Positions 28,929 through 38,431 of a stretch of 64,000 bases of DNA are shown here, in pieces. This DNA comes from Pelobates cultripes. Taxonomy: Eukaryota; Chordata; Amphibia; Anura; Pelobatidae. The stretch spans positions 198,726,101 to 198,790,100 of the forward strand of contig OW240912.1 in the NCBI GenBank assembly GCA_933207985.1, given 5' to 3'. Both the position numbers and the translations under genes were made by a program. The stretch's first letter is position 1; every line of letters starts with the position of its first letter. The notes beneath the pieces were generated by a model. It was not told the origin of the DNA, ran no database searches, and saw only the letters and a list, made by a program, of their open reading frames with translations.

Positions 28929-30089
28929 CAGGGGAGGGCTGGCAGCCTTAGGCCTGGGGGGCAAAATCAGTCAAGTGGCCCATTGCACCACCAAATCAGT
29001 GCAATGGTGCCCACCTTTTCCTGGTTTTATAACGGATATTGATGTTATGCTAATCACTAGCTCTTTGCCATACCCGCTCCTTCACGGCTCTGACTTTCAA
29101 TGTTGTCAAAGCGCAGGCTGAGAATCTCTGAGCGTGTGCTCTGACTCACTAACTGAGCGCCGGAACCACGAGGGAGAGGATATAATCTGACTGCACCTAC
29201 TGCTGGTGCGTACCAGTGGACCACCAGCGAATCATTTAAATTGAATAGGCTGGTGTCCCCAACTTGTGAGCTGTGTTGTCCGCCGGGCGCCTCTGTTGTG
29301 ATGGCACCCTGCGTGACCGTACAGCGTGCACACCCCAACGGCTGGCCCTGCTGACACACACTGATGTTACTACTTAGAAATCCCTCAATATTAATACAGA
29401 CATCAGAGTAAACACCAATAAACTGTGGAAACAGAGCTGATCCCCTCAAATTTATAAAGATTTGCTTATTTGTTGTAAGATTAAATCATGCCTCCTCCCC
29501 TCTCTCTCTCCCATGCGCTGCTCTGTAAGCTGGGAGGAAGTGAAGAGTAATCACAATCTCTCAGCACAGTGGCACCTGTGGCTGCATGGGGAACAGCTGT
29601 ATTTCCCGCCCCCCATGTGACATCACAATGCCCCACCTATATGAGCTGCCATACGAACTAACGCCAGTGCTGCCCACAGTGTATGTTTACATTAAAAAGC
29701 CTGCAGAGACCGGCTATAGACACCAGAACCACTTCATTAAGCTCCAGTCGTTCTGGGAAATATAGTGTCCCTTTAATGTGAGGTAAATTATAGATTAGTG
29801 TCACTAATAATATACTAGATTGCCTACTTACAACCAAATGAGCATGATGATGGGCCGCAGTTTGGCTCCACTGGTCTGGTGTAGAACAGGATCTCTGGAG
29901 GCTGTTTGCAACTGTGATCACAAAATTCAATGTTCTGGGAGAATTGGAAGCAGCTCCATTTTTTGGGGCCCTTACACAGCTCAAGGTCTGGACCCCAGGG
30001 CCTGACGGTGAGTATGCCCACAAGGCCCACTCATAAGTCCACTTATATGTTCCACCCACCCATGTGTTCGCTCACAGGGAGTGGAGTGT

Positions 30090-30590
30090 GTAGGGGATGT
30101 GTTATGTGTTATTGTAGAGGATCTAATATGTGTGCTTATGGTATGTAGTGTATAGGGATACCAGTTTGTGCAGGTGATGCAGTGTGTTTGTGTGTAGTGG
30201 AAGCAGTGTGTATTTATGTATAAGGGATGTATTGTGTGTTTCTGGTTGTGTGTAAGGGATGCATTGTGTGAATCTGTGTTTGTATGCATAAGGGATACAA
30301 GGTGTGTGTTTGTAAGTGTGTGCATTGAGTGTGTGTTAGTGATGCATTGTGTTTCTGTGTGTTTGTAAGAAAAGCAGTGTGTGTGTGTAAGGGTTTGCAC
30401 TGTGTGTTTCTGAGTATGTGTGCAAAGGATGCATTGTCTTTGTGTGTAAGGGTTGCATTGTGTGTGTGTAATGGATGCATTGTGTGTTTCTCTGTGTGTA
30501 AGGGAAGCATGTTGTGTTTCTGTGTGTGTAGGGATGCGTTGTGTGTTTCTGTGTATGTATAGGGATGCATTGTGTGTGTGTGCGTAGTGT
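30090..30590. repeat. TG-rich minisatellite
   Basis: Units of about 25-30 bp such as gggatgcattgtgtgtttct. The ORFs at 29981-30736 come from it. Confidence 0.85.
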
Positions 30591-30599
30591 GAAAGAGCT

Positions 30600-31125
30600 C
30601 CCTGTCTTGCCCCCTGTCCTATAGAGCTGTCCCTTCTAGCTCTCCCCTGCCCCCTTAGTGGTCTCTCCTCTCCCCCACCCTCCCATAGCGGTCTCTTCTC
30701 ACACTCACCCACCCTCCCTGTGCTCTTCTCATCCACCCTCCATGTGATCTTCTCACCTCCCCCCTCCCTGTGTTCTCCTCAACTCCCCCCTTCCTGTGTT
30801 CTTCTTACCCCCTCTCCTCCCTGTGTCCTCCTCACCTTCCCCTCCCTGTGTTCTCCTCACCACCCACCCTCCCTGTGTTCTTCTCAATCCCCCTTTCTCC
30901 TCATCTCCCCTTCTCCTCACAACCCACCCTCCCTGTGTTCTTCTCAGTCCCCCCTTCTCCTCATCTCCCCTTCTCCTCACTCTTACTCTCCCCCCTCCTC
31001 CTTGTGTTTTTCTTACTCCCCCCTTGTTCTTCTTACCCCCCGTTTTTCATACCCCCTTCTTCTTATTATTCCCCCTCCTCCTCCTTCTGTTACTCCCCCC
31101 TCCTTCACTTACTCCCCCCTCCTTC
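30600..31125. repeat. CT-rich minisatellite ending at the gap
   Basis: Units of the type ctccctgtgttcttctca, degenerating into polypyrimidine toward the gap. Such sequence is hard to assemble and may explain the break. Confidence 0.85.
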
Positions 31126-31225
31126 NNNNNNNNNNNNNNNNNNNNNNNNNNNNNNNNNNNNNNNNNNNNNNNNNNNNNNNNNNNNNNNNNNNNNNNNNNN
31201 NNNNNNNNNNNNNNNNNNNNNNNNN
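31126..31225. other. Assembly gap, exactly 100 N
   Basis: Exactly 100 N is a customary placeholder for a gap of unknown size. The left side is a hAT-like minisatellite and the right side is retroviral pol in mid-domain, so the true missing sequence is probably several kilobases. Confidence 0.95.
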
Positions 31226-31228
31226 ATG

Positions 31229-32920
31229 ATAGGTGGGTCTTCTCGGGCTTCTGTGTGGTACCTTGGGTACCCTGCTGTACAGTAATTGATAGTCTTTTTG
31301 TTGATCCCCATAGAAGTCAGTTGTTCTTGGTTCATTTGACTCCAGGTCTTGGCCATCGGGCCTAGGTCTTTCCATGAGGTGTCAGGGGATCTGGTGAGAG
31401 ATATGTGTGGGATAGCTGTTTCCCAATGATGGTAGAGATGTGTCACATTCTCTGGAAGATGGACTAAGATGAGCATGGTACCTGTGGGGTCCCATAACAA
31501 GTCAGTCAGAGTAATTTGAATTTCCTTGAGCTGGAATAATTCTTCCTCATAGTTCATATCAGGGCCTGGTATGTCCTTAAACCATAAGGTGCAGTGAAGT
31601 AGGGCCTCTGATTGTTCATCATGTGGGGGTGTAAGTGCAGGCAGCTGCAAATCTGCTCGAACCTCTGGGTCGATGTCCAGACTGTACCAGTAATGCACAA
31701 CTCCCCCCTTGGGAAGTGGCAGAAGAGTGGCTGGGTTCAGGGAGAGACATCGCTGAAGTTTCACATTGTCAGGTAAAAGTAAGGATGTTTGTAGACGGAG
31801 GTGACGTTGAGAAGAAAGGTGTTTAGGTTGAACTTGTTGCAGGATTGCAGTAATGTCATGAGGGGCCAACACAGTGAGGTGGTGACCAAGAACAAAATCA
31901 TTAGTCTTGTCCAAGAGGGCACTGGCAGCAAACACCGCTCTGAGGCAGGAGGGACTACCCCTAGCAACGGGGTCAAGCATGCAGGAAAAATAGCCAATAG
32001 GCCGCTGTCTTGAGCCATGTTTCTGGGTAAGGACTCCGGAAGCATGTACTGACTTTTCAGAGACAAACTGAAAGGCAACTGGTAGTTGGGAAGGCCCAAG
32101 GCAGGTGCAGAAGCAATGGCTCTTTTCAGACTGTGAAAGCAGGCAATAGCATCTTCAGTGAGATGGAAGGGCTCACTCCTGAGGGCGTCATAGAGTGGCT
32201 GCATGAGCTTTGATGCTTCAGGTATCCAGGACCTGCAGTATGTAATAAGACCCAAAAAGGCATGAAGAGTCTGATGTATTGCAGGTAAAGGGAGTTGCAA
32301 AATAGCTTGTACACGTTGAGAAGTTAGATGTCTGGTGCCATGGGAAAGACAATGTCCCAAGAAGACCACAGAGGGCCGGCACCATTGCAGCTTGGATTTG
32401 GAGGCTTTGCAACCGGCTCCAGCGAGGAAACGTAGGAGATCTTCTGAGTCACGTTCTGCAATAAGTGAATCAGGAGCACAGAGAAGGAGATCATCAACAT
32501 ATTGGAGTAGGACAACATCAGAGTGAGATTTCTGCCAGGGCTCCAGAACCAAAGACATGGCATGAGCAAACTGTGTGGGGGAATTCTGGGCCCCCTGAGG
32601 CATGACAGTCCAGGTGTATTGTTGTCCTTCGTGGGTGAAAGCGAAGAGAAAACGGCAGGAAGGGTCAAGGGGCACACTGAAAAAGGCATTAGCTAGATCC
32701 ACTACAGTGAAAATTGTGGCAGTTGGTGGAACCTGGGACAAGAGAGTGTGTGGGTTTGGAACAATAGCAGTGTCCTTGACAGTTACTTCATTAACAGCAC
32801 GAAGGTCCTGCACCATTCGGTACTGGTCAGGTTGGCCTTTAACAGTCCTCTTTTTAACAGAGAAAAGTGGTGTGTTACATGGAGATGAACACTTGATGAG
32901 GGCACCTTTGGCAAGTAGGC
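31229..32920 (-). pseudogene. Retroviral pol: reverse transcriptase and connection
   Basis: RT copies viral RNA into DNA. The frame from 32816 carries motif A FTVVDLANAFF (Asp40), MPQGAQNSP (72-80) and catalytic YVDD (106-109, about 32501-32490), then the thumb with FLGLITYCRSWIP. A frameshift near 32060 moves the continuation to the frame starting at 31980, which begins LDPVARG and gives the connection to LNPATLLPLP. A second frameshift near 32925 separates protease from RT. RNase H catalytic residues are not visible. The protein runs into the gap. Confidence 0.88.
31306..31623 (-). other. Pol region with paired H-x-[ST] motifs, possible 2H phosphoesterase-like domain
   Basis: In the open frame starting at 31980, after the connection segment that ends LNPATLLPLP (residues 81-90), residues about 120-225 do not look like RNase H. 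They contain HCTLWF (His129) and, 63 residues later, PHISLTR (His192), separated by an acidic helix-like stretch and two hydrophobic strand-like segments (IQITLTDLL and TMLILVHLP). Two H-x-[ST]-hydrophobic motifs at the ends of strands define the 2H phosphoesterase fold. The spacing is shorter than the roughly 80 residues usual in that superfamily, so this is a hypothesis. The frame stays open through it to the gap. Confidence 0.4.
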
Positions 32921-32922
32921 TT

Positions 32923-33558
32923 TCAACTTGCTTCAGCTTGTGCTGGCTTCAGAGGATACTGTGGCCTACGAGGAGGCAGAGCTCCAGGCAGGAGCTTGAC
33001 CAAGACTGGGGGCACATGCAAACGTCCGATGTCATCCGGGCCGGTGGACCAAAGTTCTTGGGGGATACGATCCAGAGCGCTGGGGGTTTGTGCGACCCGT
33101 GTATTCCCTGTAATGTCAGTTAGGTTCAACAAGATGGGGAGGGAACAGAGGACAGAGGTGTCTTTTTGTGATAAGGGAGTTGTTAACTCGACCTGACCAT
33201 CAGCAGTAAAGGTAATGGATGCCTGGAGCCGAGAGAGAACATCAGCACCTAGGAGGTTAATGGGGCAAGTAGAGGAAACAACAAACCGGGAGAGAATGTG
33301 TGAACCTACATACAGAAGTTTAGTAAGGGGGTTACTGCGGGGTGTACCATCCACCCCAACACAGGAGACATCGGTGTCAGATAAGAAGGAAGGATCTGGC
33401 AGGTCTTGTTCCCTGAGAACACTACGGGCTGCACCTGTGTCAACTAGAAAGGTAGTTGGATGGCCCTCCACGGGGAGAACTACAGTAGCCAAGGGCCCTC
33501 CCCCATCCCCCGCAGACACTGCCATGGCAGGGGTTGCTGACACAGGCTTGCCAGTTAC
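32923..33558 (-). pseudogene. Retroviral aspartic protease
   Basis: It continues in the same frame as gag, immediately after the UAG stop. The open frame from 33543 has the active-site LVDTGAARSVL (DTGA at residues 35-38) and the LLGADVL segment that corresponds to the C-terminal G-(R/A)-D box. The chain then enters the start of RT (PRRPQYPLKPAQAE) and is cut by a single-base frameshift near 32925. In an intact relative it would process the Gag-Pol polyprotein. Confidence 0.85.
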
Positions 33559-33561
33559 CTA
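33559..33561 (-). promoter_or_regulatory. In-frame UAG between gag and pro (probable readthrough site)
   Basis: Gag ends CAA-TAG-GTA and the same reading frame continues without another stop into the protease. Gamma- and epsilon-type retroviruses make Gag-Pol by suppression of such an amber codon. A G-rich stretch downstream could form a stimulatory structure, but I have not folded it. Confidence 0.55.
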
Positions 33562-36500
33562 TTGTAATAAATCTAAATGGGCCTGATCTGGTCCCTGGTA
33601 CCGGCGGGAAGTGGAGGGAGGGTTACTAGATTGCATGGGAGGACGGGATGGACGGTTAGTGTGGCGGGGCAGTGACTGACTCTCTTGGAAATCATCTGTG
33701 TCAAACCCTTCAGCGGAAGCCGAAGTGTATGCACGGGCCTCAGATGTAGGGAGCCGGCCTTGGGTGTATTCAGGAGGAGGAGGAGGAGGAGGAGGAAGCT
33801 GAGGCAACTGTGGATGGGGCAGGGCAGGGAGGTAACCAGTGGAGGGGAAGCTAAAGCCGGTGACATGGGGACTTGGGTACCGGGGAGTCTGTGGGCGGAT
33901 TACTCTAGGGTGTGGGCAATCTCTTCTGAAGTGGCCGGGCTGATTACAGTTAAAACAGGTCCGGATTGTCGTGAGGGTCCGGTCCCGGGGAGAGGGGATA
34001 GATGCAGGCAGTGTCTGGGGTAACTGAGTGTATTGTTGGGGGAGTATCTGAGGAACTTGGTTAGGACTGACAATTGGTGTGGAAGTAGTATACATCAGAG
34101 GGCTAGCTCTTCGCTGTGTGGGTTGCAAAACAGATTCTAGACCCTTGGCTACCAGCAAAAGTGTGTCCAGTGGAATAATTCTGTACTCTGGGCGAGCTAA
34201 AATTAACCCCTTACGAATGTGTTCCCTGAGGCCTGCCACAAAGGCTGCAGATAACATCTGGGTGTGTGCTTTGTTATAGGTGCTGAACCCTAAGTCTGAG
34301 AAAGTCTGAGTCAATCTAGAGTGATACTTCTCAACAGTCTCAAGCTTATCCTGAATTATGTCATTTATGCAAGTAGCCTGATCTGCTAGTTTATCCTGTG
34401 CCCAAGCTCGGAGCTGCTCACAGAAAATTTCACCAGAACGAAAATCTGTATCAGAAGTGAGTGGAGCGTCATTAAAGCTCCGTTCCATGATTGGCCAGTA
34501 TGCATCTCCAGCCTTTATTTCACACAAACTTATAAGATCCCGCCATGCAGCGGAATATGTTTTTCGAATTTGAGCCATCCTGCGGAAAAAGGGCATGGGG
34601 TGTTTCTCAGGATCAGGGAGTGAGGTTACAAGGGTAGCGGCTTGGGAAGGATTGAAGGTAACATACATGGGAGGTGCACCATCCGCTCCATGGTTAATCT
34701 GGGTATAACCCTGGGGGATAGAGAGCCGTTGGGGGAGCCTGTTCCCCCCTGGGCGAGGTGAATCTTGTTCTACCACAACAATCTCCTCGGGTACTACTGG
34801 GCCACGGTGAGGAGTAGTTTCGGGGGTAGCTGTGGCGGGGGCGGCAGGGAGACCGGTGATGGGAGAGGTAGTTGGGTGGAAGCCCGAGGCCTGGGGGGAA
34901 GCACCCACTGCATAGGGTTGATCCGACGTCACAGACACTTTGGATCCAACCACCATGATTGGATAACTAGAGCTGGCGGGAGAGACATGAGGGACCAATG
35001 CCATGGATGGGGTGGCTGTGGGGGCCGGCTGGGATGGGCGTGAGAGGTGGGTATTAAGGACATGAGCAAGAGCAGAGATTGGATCGGAAGGTTCGGGGAG
35101 GTTAACGGGGGGCGGAGAAGGGGTTGGAGGATCAGGGGGAGGAGGTGGAGGAGGAGGAGGTAAATCAACGGGAGGCGGAGTAGGAATGGCGGAATTAACC
35201 AGGGAGGTAACAGCAGAGAAGAGGGCGGATATCGAGGTAGACAGGTCATTGGCCATGGTTGGGTCAGTTGTCACCGGGGGAGGGGTCGGAGGGATGGGAA
35301 CAGGGGGCTGGGTTGCAACAGCGTGGGTAGAGGGTAGGGACGGCAAATCAGCCGGGAGGGGAGGAGGCAACGAGGTAGAAGGGGCCGGGACATCGGGAGG
35401 AGGTAACACTGGAGAAGGGGTTGGAGGGGTGGGAACGGGGGGCTGGGTCAGGGCGGTAAGGGCAGAGATTAGGGACGGCAAATCAGCCGGGAGGGGAGGA
35501 GGCAACGAGGTAGAAGGGGCTGGGACATCGGGAGGAGGTAACACTGGAGAAGGGGTGGGAACGGGGGGCTGGGTCAGGGCGGTAAGGGCAGAGATTAGGG
35601 ACGGCAAATCAGCCGGGAGGGGAGGAGGAGACGAGGTAGAAGGGGCTGGGACATCGGGGGAGGTGGCGGTGTGTGGATGGCGGGAGGGTCAGCCTGGAGG
35701 ATGGGAGGGGTGCCTGGGAGTGTTGCGGGAGGATGAAGTGATGCAAGATCAACGGGAGGGGAGGAGGTAGAGGGAGGGCCAGCTGTGGTGGTATATGAGG
35801 GAGCGGAGGCAGGGGGGCCGGGAGCAGCGGGCTGGACAGGATTCATGAGAGTGGAGAGTAGGGATGAGGGATCTTTAGAGGAGGAAGAAGAAGGGGAATG
35901 AGAAGAAGAAAAAGACAGAGTGGATAAAGGGGTAGGGGTCACGGGACAGGTCACTTTCGAAAGGCTAGCAAGGAAGGAGGAAAGGTCTGAGTCCGAAGGT
36001 ATGGGAGAAGGGGGGTCTGTGGAGGAACAGGGGTCTGGAGGAATGGGGGCGGTGGGATGGACAAGGGTCGAGAGGGCAGAGTGTGAAACAGTCGAGGGGG
36101 GTGAGGGACCGGGTGTCGTTAGAGAAGGGGTACTCGAGGTGGAGAGGGAATGAGAGGAGGAGGAGGAGGAGGAAACTTCGGTGGGTGAGGTGGGAGCGGT
36201 CAGGACGGGATCTTGGCGAGGTTGTGGAGTGGAAGCAGGCACTGGGAGAGGTGGCGGAGGACACGGAGGTGGGGGAACATCAACAGACGTAACGGGAGAA
36301 GGGTTGGTGGAGGGGGCTGGGTCAAAAGGGGGTTGGTGCATGGGAGTGGGTGGGAACGAATGAAGTGGCACTGGATAGTAGTAAGCACCGTCTGCACCGA
36401 GTACGGGGCACAGGGGGGTGGGAGCTAAAGGCACACCCCCGGGGGGTGGGGTCTGTGCAGTGACGGGGGAAGCAGGGCGGGAATTTACTGTTGCGCTCTG

Positions 36501-36872
36501 GGCGCCATCATAGGGCGGTGGCCGCGGGACAATGGAAACAACATCATCATTGTTAACACTCCTATGGTATACATATACAGTTTGCCCTTCGAAATCCAAC
36601 TCTTCCTCGACCCACCCTTCCCGTTTCAGACCTCTAGCTACTCGATACCAAGCCTCTGCAACCTTTGTGAGCCCATTATCCAACAACAACCCTTCCTTAT
36701 CTATGAGTAACTTCCTCCAAAACTCAGGTTGCAATCTCCCACTGGGTGGCATCTGGAAGCCACACACCTTAGCAATCTTTCTAAGTTTTAACATTGCATC
36801 TTCCCCCACCCTTTCTTTCACAATATCACAAGCCAACAAGCCCTTAGCAGGTCTAGCATGTTCCTGCCCCAT
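33559..36872 (-). pseudogene. Retroviral Gag with long proline-rich segment (one frameshift)
   Basis: The structural polyprotein is about 1,080 residues over two frames, larger than common retroviral Gags. The start at 36872 gives MGQE, a possible N-myristoylation site, and a helical matrix-like domain (residues 1-110). A Pro/Ser/Thr-rich stretch of more than 500 residues follows, including three in-frame repeats (starts near 35340, 35475 and 35601; spacing 135 and 126 bases). Near 35650-35660 an extra base in a C run (G run on the plus strand) shifts the frame. A capsid-like helical region (about 34700-34100) and one CCHC zinc knuckle (33957-33916) follow. Gag ends at UAG (33561-33559). Confidence 0.85.
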
Positions 36873-37928
36873 CTTGAATAATTGGAGTGAGCCACGTGTT
36901 AGAGACAGATATACAGAGGAGATACAGGGGAGAAGAAAGAGGAATGTCTACAGTGCTCGACTGCCACGAGGACTTGGGTCCCGTGTGTCTTCCCAAAACG
37001 TAGACTAGTCACGGGGGTCCGCCCACCCGGGGTGGCGGTCACGGACCGGAGCGAGCGAGCGTGGGTGACTAACACAGCTCTGGGCAACAGACACAGGAGA
37101 GATAAAGGACAAAAGAGAAGATGAACGTGGCTACGCTAACGAGAAGACATTTGCAAAAGTCACAAACATAGAGATGAGCGTAAACCCTGGAATCCAGAAC
37201 CAGCCACACTATACACACACACACACCAAGGGTACCCACACTGTAACAACAATTGAACAAAAACCACAAAATGACAGAGAGTAGAATGGCCATGTACATG
37301 TTAACACCACTAGTACCAAATATTTAAAATGTAGCAATCCCCAGCCCTCCCCCACCAGGCTGGTCCCGTTATAACACAAGTTCAAATGAAACACTGCAGT
37401 AATCAAACAAAATCCCAGCCCCACCGGCTGTAATGCGTTCCCTGCCCGCTAGGCAGTCAAGCTAACATAAAAATCCCAGCCCCACCGGCTGTAATGCGTT
37501 CCCTGCACGCTAGGCAGTCAAGCTAACATAAAAATGCGTCCCCTGCCTGCTAGACAGTCAACCTAACATAAAAATGCGTTCCCTGCCCGCTAGGTAGTCA
37601 AGCTAACATAAAAATGCATTCCCTGCCCGCTAGGCAGTCAAGCTATTGTCTTTTAAAAGGGGGAAAACACACACACCAGCCGTCACACACATTTAAACAA
37701 ATACAGGAGGCAGATAGACAGTCGACAGGTTCACTTTAAAAGGGCACACCGGATGAGCTAATTACCTGTCTCTAGTAGCCTTCTGGAAGCCGGAAGTGGA
37801 CTCGGAGACAGACCGACACAAAACAGGAGAATAACACAGGCAACGGCTGTATTATGGAGGTGATCAGGCTCCGCTTGTCCCACTTTCCGGAGGTCTGCTT
37901 CGGTCCGTTGGTTCCGGCCCTCCGGTGA
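36873..37928 (-). promoter_or_regulatory. Retroviral 5' leader (about 1.06 kb)
   Basis: The stretch between primer-binding site and gag start has no domain-bearing ORF. It contains the hairpin array at 37411-37647 and a candidate splice donor (GACAG|GTAAT, junction 37766/37765) that could serve subgenomic mRNA. In retroviruses this region normally holds the packaging signal; that role is inferred here. Confidence 0.5.
37411..37647 (-). repeat. Five-unit tandem repeat in the retroviral leader
   Basis: The core unit is about 40 bases (atgcgttccctgcccgctag then gcagtcaagctaacataaaa); two units carry an extra 22-24-base piece with cccagccccaccggctg. On the viral strand most copies can form a short stem, CTGCC and GGCAG around TAGCG. 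Confidence 0.8.
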
Positions 37929-37945
37929 CCCCACGTTGGGCGCCA
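37929..37945 (-). promoter_or_regulatory. Primer-binding site, tRNA-Lys(1,2) type
   Basis: The viral strand reads TGGCGCCCAACGTGGGG, complementary over 17 bases to the 3' end of tRNA-Lys(1,2), and lies two bases after the LTR end. This sets the LTR boundary and the orientation of the provirus. Confidence 0.85.
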
Positions 37946-37947
37946 AT

Positions 37948-38431
37948 TGAAATGGAAAAATCAATCAAGGTATTGATTATTTCTTTGTGTATCTGCCCCT
38001 GGCCAAATCAATGAAACAGTGCGTGCACGCTCCCTGAAGTAATTCACACCAGACACAGGTTCCAGGTTGTTGAATAACTTGAGGAATGTTTATTCAGAGG
38101 GACGGCAGGTCCCTTTTAAAGCAAAGTTACATCATAAGCATTGTCAGAGATAACATGGAATAATACATCAAATATTGGTTAGGTGTTAAGTGGTCGTTCT
38201 AATGCTCTGCCTACTGAGGGTGATGTCACCAGTGCCATGAGGGTCTCCCACGGTTTCCCGGCGCCATCTTCCTGCACGAGGTAGTTAGTCGGTGAGGAAA
38301 GGAGGGGTTAGAAGCTTCTAGCAGCCATCTTGATTAAAACATGTGTGCATAACTTATATTGTATATAGTGAAATGAGTAAATAGACATTTTCATTAACTA
38401 GGAAATATGTGCAGACCTTATTTCCACAACA
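37948..38431 (-). repeat. 5' LTR of the endogenous retrovirus
   Basis: 484 bp, starting TGTTGTGGAAAT and ending ATTTCCATTTCA, so the ends are TG...CA inside an imperfect 12-base inverted repeat. U3 contains AAGATGGCGCC, CCAAT (38174-38178) and TTTAAAA (38114-38120). AATAAA (38089-38094) follows only about 25 bases after the TATA-like box, implying a very short R. No 3' LTR is available for dating. Confidence 0.8.

Larger units (their letters stand above)
28929..31125. mobile_element. Second hAT-like element in Tc1-A, running into the assembly gap
   Basis: Tc1 sequence stops at cttttgga (28921-28928) and CAGGGGAGGGCTGGC begins, a hAT-type terminus. The interior contains a GC-rich part, a TTAA-MITE right end (to about 29776), a TG-rich minisatellite (30090-30590) and a CT-rich minisatellite (30600-31125). 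The right terminus and the second copy of cttttgga are not seen, so the element continues into the gap. No transposase. Confidence 0.6.
31226..38431 (-). mobile_element. Endogenous retrovirus, 5' LTR to mid-pol
   Basis: Read on the minus strand: LTR (38431-37948), primer-binding site (37945-37929), leader with hairpin array, gag (36872-33559), in-frame UAG, protease, RT and connection, then a region with H-x-[ST] motifs running into the gap. RNase H, integrase, env and the 3' LTR are absent from the window. The pol resembles gamma/epsilon-type viruses in the connection sequence and in the UAG arrangement, while the primer site matches tRNA-Lys. At least three frameshifts make this copy defective. 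It is inserted in Tc1-B at 38431/38432. Confidence 0.88.

Noticed and set aside
28522..29121. Single 199-residue protein extending past the Tc1 motif
   Set aside because: Only the part up to 28928 is transposase; the rest is read-through into the next inserted element.
29981..30736. 251-residue minus-strand ORF rich in His/Thr
   Set aside because: A translation of the TG-rich minisatellite in the opposite strand.
30720..31285. Ser/Pro/Leu ORFs on the plus strand near the gap
   Set aside because: They are read through polypyrimidine repeats and the run of N.
35186..35770. Gly-rich ORF of 194 residues on the plus strand
   Set aside because: Antisense shadow of the proline-rich gag repeats.
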